A stretch of 64,000 nucleotides of DNA from Tetrahymena elliotti 4EA (taxonomy: Eukaryota > Ciliophora > Oligohymenophorea > Hymenostomatida > Tetrahymenidae), in NCBI GenBank assembly GCA_000231825.2, contig JH720334.1, positions 17,018-81,017 of the forward strand. Direction: 5' to 3'. Below are positions 12,708-23,726 of the stretch, in pieces (position 1 is the first letter of the stretch; each line of letters starts with the position of its first letter). The notes under the pieces are model-generated. The model made no database searches. It was not told where the DNA came from and saw only the letters and a program-made list of their open reading frames with translations. The position numbers and the translations under genes are program-made.

Positions 12708-13370
12708 ATGTCTGTACTCAGTTACTTCGATGAAAATCAAATTTATAATGATGAAATAGTATTTTTCGGAAACTAAGAAAATAATATTGAATGCAATTCC
12801 TCAAATAATAACTATTTAAACAATAATCAACTTGATTAATCAAACTATTAGTATTTTGATAATGCCAATAGTTAATTCAATATTGAAGAAAATATTCCAT
12901 ATGAATAATAGACAGAAAAAACAATATAATCTAATCAAGATAATAATTCATAAGATCACTAAGTTTCTTAAATTTATTCTTCACCAAAATAAAGCAACAG
13001 TTATAATAAAAATACTAAAAATTGTTTGAGAGATTTTATTACACCTTTAATTTAGAAAAAGAAATACGAATAATATAAAACACTCTTTAATGACTAATAG
13101 TTTAAAGAAAAAGAATTCTACAACTTCTGCTGTTTTTTCTTTGGTAAAAATGGAAAAAATGAAATTACAATCAGTGGTCTAAAAAAAATAAAAAATTTGC
13201 AAGAAGGAGATAAATTTTTGGATTAGTATTATTTTTTAATTCTTTTAATAACTAAGTGTTTTCCTGAAATTGTAATTGATATTAACAAATAAACCATAGA
13301 TGATTAAATCAAAAATGACTAAATAAATTGGTTTAACTTCTTTTTTTCTCATCAATTAGTACCATGGTGA
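12708..13370 (+). CDS. Gln/Asn-rich protein, 220 aa
   Basis: A single exon runs from ATG 12708 to TGA 13368-13370 with many TAA/TAG Gln codons. Residues 1-100 are Asn/Gln/Ser-rich and probably disordered. The rest is more ordered, with a Cys/Phe cluster (FYNFCCFFFGKNG) near residues 135-150 and a C-terminal helix-rich part containing LILLITKCFPEIVIDINK. No signal peptide is present and no domain is recognised. Composition and the absence of TGA over 220 codons support coding, but in this DNA that is only moderate evidence. Confidence 0.5.
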
Positions 13371-14522
13371 AATAAATAGTATAAACTATGAAATATTCTA
13401 AATCTACTTTTTCTAAAGCTCTTTAAAAATTATAAATTATATTAATTTCTCAAATAACTCTAATAAAATACTAAACAAACTTAAAATTCTATCAAAAATA
13501 TATCACATGAAAATTATTTACATATCTATCTATAAATAGTATTTATTAGTTTACTTACTTCTTTTGAACAATTAAACCCAATTTATTTTACATAGTATGT
13601 GTTTAAATGAAAATTTATAAAAAGATATTTCTTATCTATCAATTTCATAGATGTATCATCAAAATGAAATAGAGAACTTAATTAATTAAATTAGTAAACA
13701 AACACACTAAAAACATCCTTAATATTTCTTAATTAATTGTATGGTAATTAAATTCCAGCAAAAATTTATTAAAAATTGTGTTTGATTATTTTTCTTCTAT
13801 TTTTTCAGACTTAATAATTCTGATACAAAAAATTTTTAGTTAATTTATTTTTTACTTTTCTATTTATATCCTTGTATTTTTAAATTACTTCAACTGATTT
13901 GTATATTTCTTTCTATTCGAAATGAAATTTTATGGATAGGTAAAATTACATTCAGATTGTAATTTTTTCTTTCATTAACTTAAAATAGAAAAATTGTCAT
14001 CAATCAAATACTTCTTAAAAAAATGGTTTTATTAAATTTTTCATTTAAAACTCTAACAAAAATCTGACTAAAAGTGATTAATTTAAATATTTTATTATTA
14101 TTATAAAGACATGAAAAGCATCTTTTTATTTTCTTAATTAATTGATAAGGAATTTAATTATTTTGAAATTTTTTTACTTAAATTTCATTATTTTTCTTCT
14201 ATTTTTTAATGTTAATTATTCTGATCCTTAAGATTTTTTGTTGTTTTATTACTTCTCATATACCATCAAATTCTTAGTTTATTTAATTGGTATATTTTTT
14301 TCTATTCTAAATTAATAAATCATAGAGAAGATTTTAAAATTTAAAAGGAACTCTAATTCTATCAAATAGAGAAAGATTGAATTTGAATAGATTTTATGAA
14401 AATGATTAAATCAAAAAAAGAATCTAAATGATTTTAATTTTAATTTAAAATCACAATTAAAATAAAACAGGATAAGAGTTTAATAACTTCTTAGAAATAT
14501 TGTAAGAAAGTAAATTTTTAAG
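13371..14522. repeat. AT-rich spacer with a diverged ~220-bp duplication
   Basis: The segment at about 13690-13930 resembles about 14115-14320. Both contain an ATTATTTTTCTTCTATTTTTT block, then a TTAATAATTCTGAT-like block, then a TTTCTATTC block, in the same order. Identity has drifted, so this is an old direct duplication. No gene was recognised in the spacer. Confidence 0.5.
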
Positions 14523-15683
14523 ATGTCATAAGATTCTTTAAGAAGGTAAGAAGATAAGAGATTTAGAGTAATGCTGAATCCTTATCTGAATAAATAAAAG
14601 CATTAAAAAAGAGATAAAACAAAAAAAACAAAAATACAATTCAATCAATGCACATTAATATGTTTTAATTTAAAATCATATTAAAAAATTTTTTTAATGA
14701 TTTTTAAAAATGTTATTATTTTTTTTTCCAACTTTTTTCATTTAAAACCTCTTTTTCTAAATATTAAAATGAAGCGCAAAATTGGGTATTAACACAGGCC
14801 AAGCTTTTTTTTTTCTCAGAAGAAGATAGAAAGAATAATTTATTAAAATTATAAATATAACTATTTATGTATTGTTAAAGAATATCTATCTGAAAGTAAT
14901 TCAATATCATAATATCAGAAAAATATGAAGAAAGCTTAGATTCAAATTTTAATATCAACCATTTCTCATTAAATATTCTTTAAAAAGTTCATAAAATTAG
15001 CCTCTAATTTAACTAACTGTATTTATTCTAAAAGGTTTAAATGCTCAAATTGTAATATCTTTATTATTGTATATTTAATAATTCATATTAACTAAATATT
15101 TTTTGTTTAATTTTTAATTCAAACTGAATTTTTTTTTTAAATTATTTTTGAGAATTTTTTCATTTTCCTTAAACGCAAAAACAATTTTAAAATTTAATTT
15201 CTACTTTTCTTCTCATAATACTTTTGTATTTCTCAGAACCAATTTTTTCTTTGTACTCAAAATATTTTATTTTCTAAAATAAAACTAAGAATAAAACCTG
15301 AAACAAACTTTACAAATTCCTAAAAAAAGTGGAACAATTAATTAAATTTAATTATCTAAGAATAATTTAGAAAATTAAAAAAAATTAATTCTATATCAAA
15401 GATAAGCATAACATTATGTTTGAGAAACTTTTCTTTTCAATAAAAAATCATAAAATTAAAAGAATTATTATTAAAATTGAAAAAGTAATAGAGTAATATT
15501 TTTCTTTTAAAAGGAAAGCTATGCTAAATAAATGAACAATAATATTATTTACTCCTAAAATTTAATAAAATTATTGATTTTTTACCTTTTAATTAAATTT
15601 GTGATTTTTTAGGTGCAAATATTTTTAAATTAAAGAAATTTCTATTGAAATTTATTTCTAACTATGCAAGCTATTTTTAATGA
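14523..15683 (+). CDS. Candidate long ORF, 386 codons, family unknown
   Basis: From ATG 14523 the frame stays open for 386 codons to TGA 15681-15683, which is unusual even under code 6. The product starts MSQDSLRRQEDKRFRVMLNP and is Lys/Gln-rich. It has protein-like middle segments (for example IVKEYLSESNSISQYQKN near residue 120) and a helical C-terminus (a stretch containing NKIIDFLPFNQICDFLGA). Parts such as 14650-14750 and 15060-15180 are near-pure A/T and Phe-rich, so they may be introns rather than coding. It could be a single-exon gene, a multi-exon gene in partly other frames, or chance. Confidence 0.35.
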
Positions 15684-16057
15684 TTTTTAATTATCGAAAA
15701 GAAATATGGAAAACTTGAGCTCCAAAGCTAAAAAAATATAATTTATTTAACTGATCTAATTTAACTTATCATTGAATTTTTCATAAAAATAGATTTCTAA
15801 ATTTAAATAATTTTATAATTCTTAACTTTAAAATAATTAAAACAATCTTTTTCAATCATATTTTAAAAGCATTTTCAAAAACTTCTAAATTAAAAAATTG
15901 TATTTTAGTTTTTGGCCAAAAGTTAATATTTAAGTTTAATCTTTTTCTAATCAATATTAAATTAAAAAAAATTATTAGAAAATAAATTAAAAATTTAAAA
16001 ACAAACATTTATTGAAATGACAAGTCAAGAAATAAATTAATAAAATGTTTTTAAATA
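15684..16057. other. AT-rich spacer, nothing recognised
   Basis: This lies downstream of the 3' end of the first P450 gene. No coding or repeat signal was seen. Confidence 0.5.
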
Positions 16058-17575
16058 TCAGTTTCTTTTATGTAATTTTACTATGAGAGGATTTTTAAAA
16101 CCATATGACTGAGTTAATATTTTTTCATTGTTATAGTCTTTAGGAATTGAAGGTAATTAAAATTGCTTTACAAATTCAATTATCATTACTTTCATTTGCA
16201 TCATGGCTAAGTGCTATCCAATGCAGTTTCTAGATCCTGCAGAGAATGGAATAAAGACAAAATGATTTTCTTTCATTTTTGAATCTTCTTATTAGTCAAA
16301 CCAACGTTTTGGATTATATGTAAAAGGATCTTTGAAGTACTTTTCATTGTAAAAGTTACAAAGATAACCAACATTTATTATTGTTCCTTTTTTAATTTGG
16401 TATTAGCCAAGTTTGTGATCAGCTTATGCAACTCTTGAAAATATAAAAGGAGAAGAAGGGTCCATTCTCATAGTTTCTTTTAAATTAGCTTACAAGTGAC
16501 TCAACTTTTAAAGGTCATTGAAATCATAGTTATCACTTTAAGCATATTATTAAATTTCTTCAAATACTAATTTAAATTACTCTGGGTGTTTAATTAGATT
16601 ATATATAGTCATACAAGTTAATTTGCTTGTTGTATCTTTTGCTGCCATATAAAGGCTAAATGAGGTTGCCAAGAGCTCACTGATTTCTTCTTCTTTTTAT
16701 AAATATCCAGCCTTTAATAAAAAGGTGATATAACTTGGGTATTTAGATTAGTAAGAAGGATCTTTTTCACGGTTTATACAATCAATCAAGATTTATGTCA
16801 TAAACTCACGCATTTAATCCATGCGCTTTGAAAGTTAGTGATCAGATTCTCTTAAATTCCAAGTTATAATTTTTTATCCAAAAATCATAGCAAATGGTGA
16901 AATATAGTGAATAGCTATATCACTTGATAATTACTCTATACATTCACCTAGATGTCTTCCTTGGCTATCTTTATATTTTTCTACTTCAGCTCCTAGCAAA
17001 ACTTAAAGATCTTAAGATCCAGATATTTTTTCGAAGACATATTTAATATTAAAACTGTCTGGATTCTCTTAGTTGATGTATTTACGAGAAATTTCTTTTA
17101 TTCTTCCTAGCTGAGCAATTATGTTTTCAAAGGTAAACATATTTGATATAACTTTTCTACTTTTTTTCCATTTATCTCCATATATTCTTGCTAATCCATT
17201 CCCTAAGAAATTCATTACACCTTACAATGGTAATTAATATTTTATATATTCATTTTATCTCTAGAGAAATTCATTTATTAAATCTGGATTTACTAATGTC
17301 AGGAAAGCTTAATTAGCAATATTACCTAGAAGAATATCTTAATCTTTGAATTCAGGGTTTTAGCTAATACGTTTAAATTCGTGAAGAGAGTCATTCCATT
17401 TATTTTTTTTCAAAAATAAAATATCTTTCAGCCAGCCATAAATAGGTACAAACTAATACTCCTTGATTCCTTAATTTTTGTAAAATTGCATCCTGTATTT
17501 TGGAATCAAAAAATAATAAGCAAAATAATAGAATATAATAGCTACAAGTACTAAAGCTATCAATTAAAAGATCAT
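16058..17575 (-). CDS. Cytochrome P450 monooxygenase, 505 aa
   Basis: This intronless minus-strand gene runs from ATG 17575 to TGA 16058-16060. It is a haem-thiolate monooxygenase, probably microsomal: residues 1-22 form a hydrophobic N-terminal anchor. Family marks in order are the I-helix AAKDTTS near residue 311, the K-helix Glu-x-x-Arg (KETMR, Glu367/Arg370), and the haem-binding loop FSAGSRNCIGQHL with Cys451. Length is normal for an endoplasmic-reticulum P450. The substrate cannot be read from the sequence. The closest visible relative is the neighbouring P450 at 19.9-21.5 kb (same length and same Cys451), so the pair arose by local duplication. The promoter side carries a tandem duplication that repeats this gene's first codons at 17.9-18.0 kb. 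Confidence 0.97.
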
Positions 17576-18320
17576 TTTTAAGTTTTAGTTTTGAATAATA
17601 AGTTAAATTTTATTTAGTATTTATTTAATTATAACTTACAAAAAATACAATCCATTTAAACCTGATCTTCGGACTTATGAACAATACTTAAAAAGATAAA
17701 AAAACATAATTTAAACAAAAATCTGTTTCTACAAATTTTCTTTTTAAGGTAAGCTGATAAATCAAAGCAATTGTCAATTTTATATTTACAATTATTATAA
17801 GGTTTACTACAATAGAAAAATTTTGGGGAAATAATAAACTATTTGAAGAAAAAATAAAAATTTACTTACAAAAATAATATTTGATCTCTTTTAATAAATA
17901 TGACAAACCAATACTCCTTGATTCCTTAATTTTTGTAAAACTGCATCCTGTATTTTGGAATCAAAAAGTAATAAGAAAAATAATAAATATAATATAATAG
18001 CTACAATAACTAAAGTTATCAATTATAAGATCATTTTTAAGTTTTAGTTTTTTTATTTAATTATAACTTACAAAAAAATGATCCATTTAAACCTGATCAT
18101 CAGACTTATGAACAATACATAAAAAGATAAAAAAACATAATTTAAACAAAAATCTGTTTCTACAAATTTTCTTTTTAAGGTAAGCTGATAAATCAAAGGC
18201 AATTGTCAATTTTTTATTTACAATTATTAATAGGTTTACAATAGAAAAATTTCGGGAAATAATAAACTATTTGAAGAACAAATAAAATTAACATTCAAAA
18301 ATATTCTTTGATCTCTTATC
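17449..18320. repeat. Tandem duplication, ~454-bp period, over P450 5' end
   Basis: Sequence from 17449 (start of the P450 N-terminal codons plus upstream DNA) is repeated from 17903. Both copies carry the CTCCTTGATTCCTTAATTTT block, the ATG region and the upstream CCATTTAAACCTGATC block. The second copy is shorter because of small deletions, one of about 28 bp just upstream of its ATG. Confidence 0.9.
17905..18034 (-). pseudogene. Broken duplicate of a P450 5' end
   Basis: The second copy of the tandem duplication keeps the ATG (18034) and the hydrophobic anchor codons of the adjacent P450. It shifts frame after about 21 codons relative to the intact gene, and it stops matching where the intact gene continues at 17448. 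It therefore encodes only a truncated, frameshifted N-terminus. It might still act as an alternative promoter or leader, but no splice path back to the intact gene was found. Confidence 0.8.
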
Positions 18321-19935
18321 TAAAAAATATTTTCAAGTTAATAGAAATATTTTTAATCATTTTTATTAAGAAATACAATTGAATAATACTGAAAAATATT
18401 TTAAATAAAAAATACCCTGAATAAAAAAAACATCAAATATTTTCTGATTGACAATATAATATTCAATTAAATATTAAAGTGAATGAAACCTAACCTTTGA
18501 AGTGAAAGCTAAATAAATTATAGAAATTTAAATTTAATAATTGTAAATATTTCAAAAATATCTAATTTATAAAGAGAGGGTAATATTAGGCTTTTTTATG
18601 TATTTTAAATTAAGTTAAAAACCATAAAGGTTGAATTTATTTAATTTTTTATACAAATTTTTTGATATTTATACCCCCTATAATATTAGTTTAGATGAAA
18701 AAAATAATACCAACAAGAATACATAGTTTTTGTAATGTTTTTTAATAGTTTAAAATAGAGAGTAAAAGAATTATTTTTTATTAGATATTAACTTTTCTAT
18801 ATTTTTTCTAAAAAAAGTAAATAATTATTATTGAGAAATTAAAAGAAATGAAAAGATTTCATTTACTCAATAAGGAATTTAAATCGAAAAAAATCATTTC
18901 CTCAAAAAATAAACAAAGCAAATATTTTTCTGCCTTTTAATTGAATTAACAGATGAATCTAGAAATAAAATAATTTGCTATTTTTTAAAAATACAAAATT
19001 TTTTTGTCATACTGGTATTAATTATTTACTTTTGATTAAATTGTTATAATGACTTTTTCTTTTTAACTTCTTTTTCTTGTAACCAATTTTTTGATTTATT
19101 AAGATATTGATACAAATCATTTTTGAAATGATACTCAAATTAGAAAAATTTAGATTTTTTATTTATTTAGTTAGTTTTTTATACTCCAGAAAAATTAAAT
19201 CCTAAGTTACTTAATTAAAAATACCCCTTACATGAATGTAAAACTCATGCATTATCTTAAAATTTTTGTGTTTAATTGATCATTATTTTCCTTATGCTCT
19301 TAAATTGATAAATCTTGAGATATGTGAATAAGGTATATTTAAAATAAATTATTTTAGGATTAATTTATGAAATATTAATTATCTTGTTACATATTTTGAA
19401 AAAAATATGTAAATTTGGAATATTAAGCAAAATTTAATCTAAATAAAATTGATATCTGTTCTTCTTTCTTGTTTTCAAAATGTAAGGGATTTATAAAAGC
19501 TTCAAATTAAAATATCTATATAAAAGAAAAAATAAATCATAATGAAATACTACTTACTACATATTTTATACATTTCCACATTACCTTTAAAGAGCTTTAA
19601 AAATACTTCTTACCACATAATCATACAAAAAAATTAGCTTAACTTTTAAGGATAATATTTGTAGTATGATGATTCATACTATTGACCAAAAGACTTGCAA
19701 AAAAAATATGTTCACAACAATAATAATTTATCTTTTCTACTTGAATGTGGATTAATTTAATAAAGATATTTTTATTAATTTTCATTTGATTTATGTTTTG
19801 GATATGAAGAAAAACAACTTTGAAATAATAATTAAAATAAGAATCATGCATGCTTACATAAAAATAAAATTAACAAAATTATATGATTAGCTAAATTTTT
19901 TTGTTTTTATGTTTAGATTTTGTTGTTAAGTAGAA
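18321..19935. other. AT-rich spacer between P450 genes
   Basis: About 1.6 kb of very AT-rich DNA with no convincing coding frame on either strand. It would hold the promoter of the 17.6 kb P450 and the 3' flank of the next one, but no motif could be named. Confidence 0.5.
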
Positions 19936-21450
19936 TCAAATTTTTTCTAAGTTAAGTAATAAATCATTTTTAAAACCATATGACAAAGTCATAATCTTTT
20001 CATCATCAAAGTCCTTGGGGATTTCAGGAAGCTTGAATTGCTTGAAAAATTCAATAACCATAGCCTTAATTTGCATAACAGCTAAGTGCTATCCAATACA
20101 GTTTCTAGCACCTCCTGAAAAAGGAATGTAAACAAGATGGGAGTTTTTCATTTTAGCATCGTTGTTGCTATCTAACCAACGCTCAGGCATGTAAGAGAAG
20201 GGATTCTCAAAGTATTTTTCATTGAAGAAGTTGACAACATAACCGCAATTAACGAGAGTGCCCTTCTTGATGTTATACTTACCCAAAGTGTGATCTGCAA
20301 CTACTTCTCTCTAGAATAAGAAAGGTCCAGAAGTATCGTATCTTAAGCATTCCTTAACGTTTGCTTGAAGAATATTCATTTTTTATAGTTCAGCAAAGGT
20401 GTAGTCATCATTAGGGACATAAGTCTTAATTTCTTCTTAGATTTTCTTGTACCATTAAGGATATTTAATAGCGTAATAAACAACATTAGCAGCAATCTTA
20501 CTTGTGGTTTCTTTAGCAGCAAGGAACAAGTTGAAAGAAATTGCTAATAAATCTTCAAGCTCTTCTTCAGTATTCAAAAGATTTTCTTAAACCAAATGAT
20601 GGATGAAAGAAGGATATTCAGGCTTGTATCCAGGTTATTCTTCTCTCTTTTTGCAATCAAGTATAATTTCTTTCATGAATTGCTTTAAATTTTTTCCTTT
20701 TTCATTTAATTCTTTGTCAGATTTTCTCAAACCTAATTCAGTTGCCTTTGTACCAAAGATCATAGAGAACATTCCAACATCTCTAAGATAAACTTCGTTG
20801 GCGAAAGAGCCGATAAGTTCACCAAGAGTCTTTCCATCCTTATTCTTATACTTGTCCATGTCGAAACCCAAGAAAATAGAAAGATCTGAAGCACCAGCTG
20901 TCATTTCAAACACCTTTTAGATGTTAAAGGATTTTTAATTTTGTTAGCTTATGTATCTTTTAGAGAGTTCTCTAATACTACCTAACTAAAGAGCAATCTA
21001 TTCAAAAGTGAACATGTTGGAAAGGATCTTACGACTCTTCTTCCATCCGTCACCGTAGTGTTTAGCAAGACCAGTACCAATCAATTTATTAAGACTATGG
21101 AAGGGGAGCTCATACTTAATGTAATGCTATTAACATTGTAAGAATTCACTAATTAAATCAGGATTAACTATTAACAAAGAAGCCTTTGAGTTAAGGTTGC
21201 TAAGAATAATATCCTCATCTTTGAAGTCAGAGCTCTCACTGATATGCTTAATTTAGTGAATGCAATCTTTGTGCTTGTTTGTTTTTTGTAAGATACTGTC
21301 CCAGAACCATCCATAGAAAGGGAAGAAATTGTACACTTTGATGTTTTACTTAGTGTAGTGAGACATTCTTAATTTTGGCAAAAGAATGAATTTGCTTATA
21401 AGATAAAAAGCAAAAGAAATAACCAAACCTTGGATAATAAGGAATATCAT
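19936..21450 (-). CDS. Cytochrome P450 monooxygenase, 504 aa
   Basis: This intronless minus-strand gene runs from ATG 21450 to TGA 19936-19938. Marks in order are the N-terminal membrane anchor (MIFLIIQGLVISFAFYLI), a helix with FEMTAGASDLSIFLG near residue 180, the I-helix AAKETTS, the K-helix Glu-x-x-Arg in KECLR, PERW, and the haem loop FSGGARNCIGQHL with Cys451. It is a likely ER-bound oxygenase with unknown substrate. It parallels the 16.1-17.6 kb gene along its whole length and shares the same C-terminal SYGFKN block. It has fewer A/T-ending codons than its neighbour, which may reflect higher expression or stronger constraint. Confidence 0.97.
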
Positions 21451-21918
21451 TTTGAATCTTTTTTAATAATTTTTGAAATTTATTTATTTAATTATATAAA
21501 CTGATTAATTAAAAAATCCTATTTAAATCAATGATTTTATATTTATGGTCTTTTAAATAAGACATCTTGTTATTTTGTCTATTAATTTGTTAAAATTTAA
21601 TAATATTAATCAAAAAATGTATGCGAAAATTTGCATAATAAATACTAACTTACAGATTCCACAAATTAAAAACTTCATATCTTCTCAAATAATTTTATTA
21701 TTATTACAGATTTTAACCACAAATTATTTTGCCCAATCTAGAAAACAAAAACTTAGTACTAATCAAAATTTGTATTTTATATTTTTAGATTTTTTTATGT
21801 TAGTTTGCAATCTAACGTTAAAACTCTTTAAAAGAAAATCTAATATGAATCTTAAGATATTAGGTAAAGGAAAAAAAAAAGACAAAATAATACAACAAAA
21901 GTAGATTTTTATTTTAAT
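21451..21918. other. Upstream spacer of P450 gene
   Basis: AT-rich. A 110-codon plus-strand frame at 21575-21925 lacks protein-like composition and is not called as a gene. Confidence 0.4.
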
Positions 21919-22436
21919 ATGATAAAAATTTTAATTAGACAAGAAGAGCAAGTATATGATTATTACAATTTATAATTGACAAAGCATTATTTATATACTA
22001 ATATTTTGATTTTACAATTAGCCATTCACCCATTGGGTGCTAGTTCAGAAAAAAGTATACAGATTAAATCAGATTATGAAAGAAATTTAATTCAATATTT
22101 TTGATGTTTTTACCTACCGGTATTTATAATAGGAGATAAATTTTAATGCGTATTAAAAATTTCAAATAGTTGAAGAAATACAGTTATTTCTTATGAGATT
22201 TAACATAAAGAAATAATAATTGTGTTGAATGCAAGTAGTCTAAAACTTTTAAAAATACTTAATTCATTTCTTTATTTATAAAATATTCTTAAATAATTTT
22301 AAATTAGCTAAAGTTTCTTTCTTTTTATAGAAATTCTCATAGGAAAATAGTAATGCTTTACTTTCTTAACTTAGCTCGTTTATTAAATTAGATATCAAGC
22401 ATAAGTACTAAAATAACTTACTAGAAGAGTGACTAA
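21919..22436 (+). other. Coding-like stretch, possible oxidoreductase remnant
   Basis: From ATG 21919 a 61-codon frame to TGA 22102-22104 holds LAIHPLGASSEK, which recalls the AIHPTSSEE end of the dimerisation domain of flavoprotein disulphide reductases (glutathione and thioredoxin reductases). Other protein-like readings in different frames follow to about 22436 (for example one with YRYLQQEINFNAYQKFQ), with no consistent splice model. This may be the remains of a gene or weak exons of an unresolved one. The resemblance is short and made from memory. Confidence 0.25.
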
Positions 22437-23098
22437 AATTTTTAAAGTAGAAAAATAAAATAATGAAAGGATTCAATAACTTGGAATTTCATATCTTATT
22501 TGATGAAAGAGATACTTTTTTTAATTCAAATATTTTAAGTAGAAATTAATTTTAAATTGATAGATAGATAATGAATATGCTCTCTCTAAAATATTTAGAC
22601 TAATCAATAAAATTCTTACTTAGTAAACAAAAGATATTTAATTTTTGGTGTAAGATATTTTCTTTTTGAAAAAATAAAAAATTTTTGGATATTTATTAAA
22701 ACTCAAATATATCTTCAGTGTGTATGTATTATTTCTTGAATATGATTAACTATGATTAAATAATTATATCTCTTACTTAAAAGAACTAAAATTATAAAAT
22801 AATATTCAAATAATCATTCATTTATTTTCTATTTAAATAATTTTTAATCTATTTTTAAAAAAATTGATTTTAGGATAAAATCATCTTTATTTTATTGTCT
22901 AAAATTAATAATTCACATTCTATACTTTTGATGGATTTTTCCTATATTTTTTATATTGCAAACTTAAATAATTATTTTCATACTTTATTATTAAACTTTT
23001 TGACTTAAAAATCTTATGATTTAATGGAGAGTACTCTTAAGGATATAATATTTTTATTATGATAAAAAGCTTGATAAACTAAGATTTAAATAATGAGA
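22437..23098. other. AT-rich spacer, nothing recognised
   Basis: No protein-like frame was seen on either strand. Confidence 0.4.
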
Positions 23099-23101
23099 TG
23101 A

Positions 23102-23215
23102 TAAAAAAAAGTCTTATTAGGAATACACTTAATAGGAAATGATATGCAATTTTACAGTTTAGCTTTAAAATTAATTGAGGAACATCATTTCTAATACTTT
23201 GAATTGGCTTCCTGA
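23102..23215 (+). pseudogene. Possible fragment of disulphide-reductase domain
   Basis: An open segment ending at TGA 23213-23215 reads KVLLGIHLIGNDMQFYSLAL and then KLIEEHHFQ. This resembles the start of the pyridine-nucleotide disulphide oxidoreductase dimerisation domain (typically KVVGLHIIG, then a helix ending AVAVKMG). It is only 37 codons long, has a TGA just upstream and no ATG or clear splice sites, so it is a fragment at best. Confidence 0.25.
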
Positions 23216-23726
23216 AAAAGAGTAAAAAAAAGATATTCTTTACTATGGTAAAATATAAAAAGATAAATTTTTAACTTAATTAATTGTGTAATCTTCTTTC
23301 TCTTATTATTCATCGATAAATTAACAGTTAAGAATTTAAATTAATAGTAATAAAATCCCCATTCTTTCTTTATTCCATTTCAAGTAAGATAATTTATTAA
23401 TAAAAGAATATTTTTGTGTTTTAATATTCTTAAGCTAATAATCTAATTGAATTTATATATTTCAATTTCTCAATTTTTATTAAATTAGATAAATAATTTG
23501 AAATTATTTTTAAATTTTTTTGTAAAATATTTTACAAAGAAGGATAATTTGAAAACATATTTTATAAAAAAATAATTTACATTACAAAATAAAATCTCAA
23601 CAAAAAATAATAAATAAATTTTAAAGATTTAAAATAATCCTATCTTTGCTAGAATTTATCAATTTATTTTTTTTTTATGAGATCTAAAAAATTTTAATTT
23701 ATTCAACACAATTTCTTACACATTTA

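Noticed and set aside
19639..19851. 70-codon minus-strand frame downstream of P450
   Set aside because: Short, no homology, AT-rich composition; such frames are expected by chance here.
20603..20791. 62-codon plus-strand frame
   Set aside because: Antisense shadow of the second P450 gene.
21575..21925. Plus-strand frame of about 110 codons
   Set aside because: Low-complexity hydrophobic and basic composition typical of AT-rich noncoding DNA; no splice or homology support.
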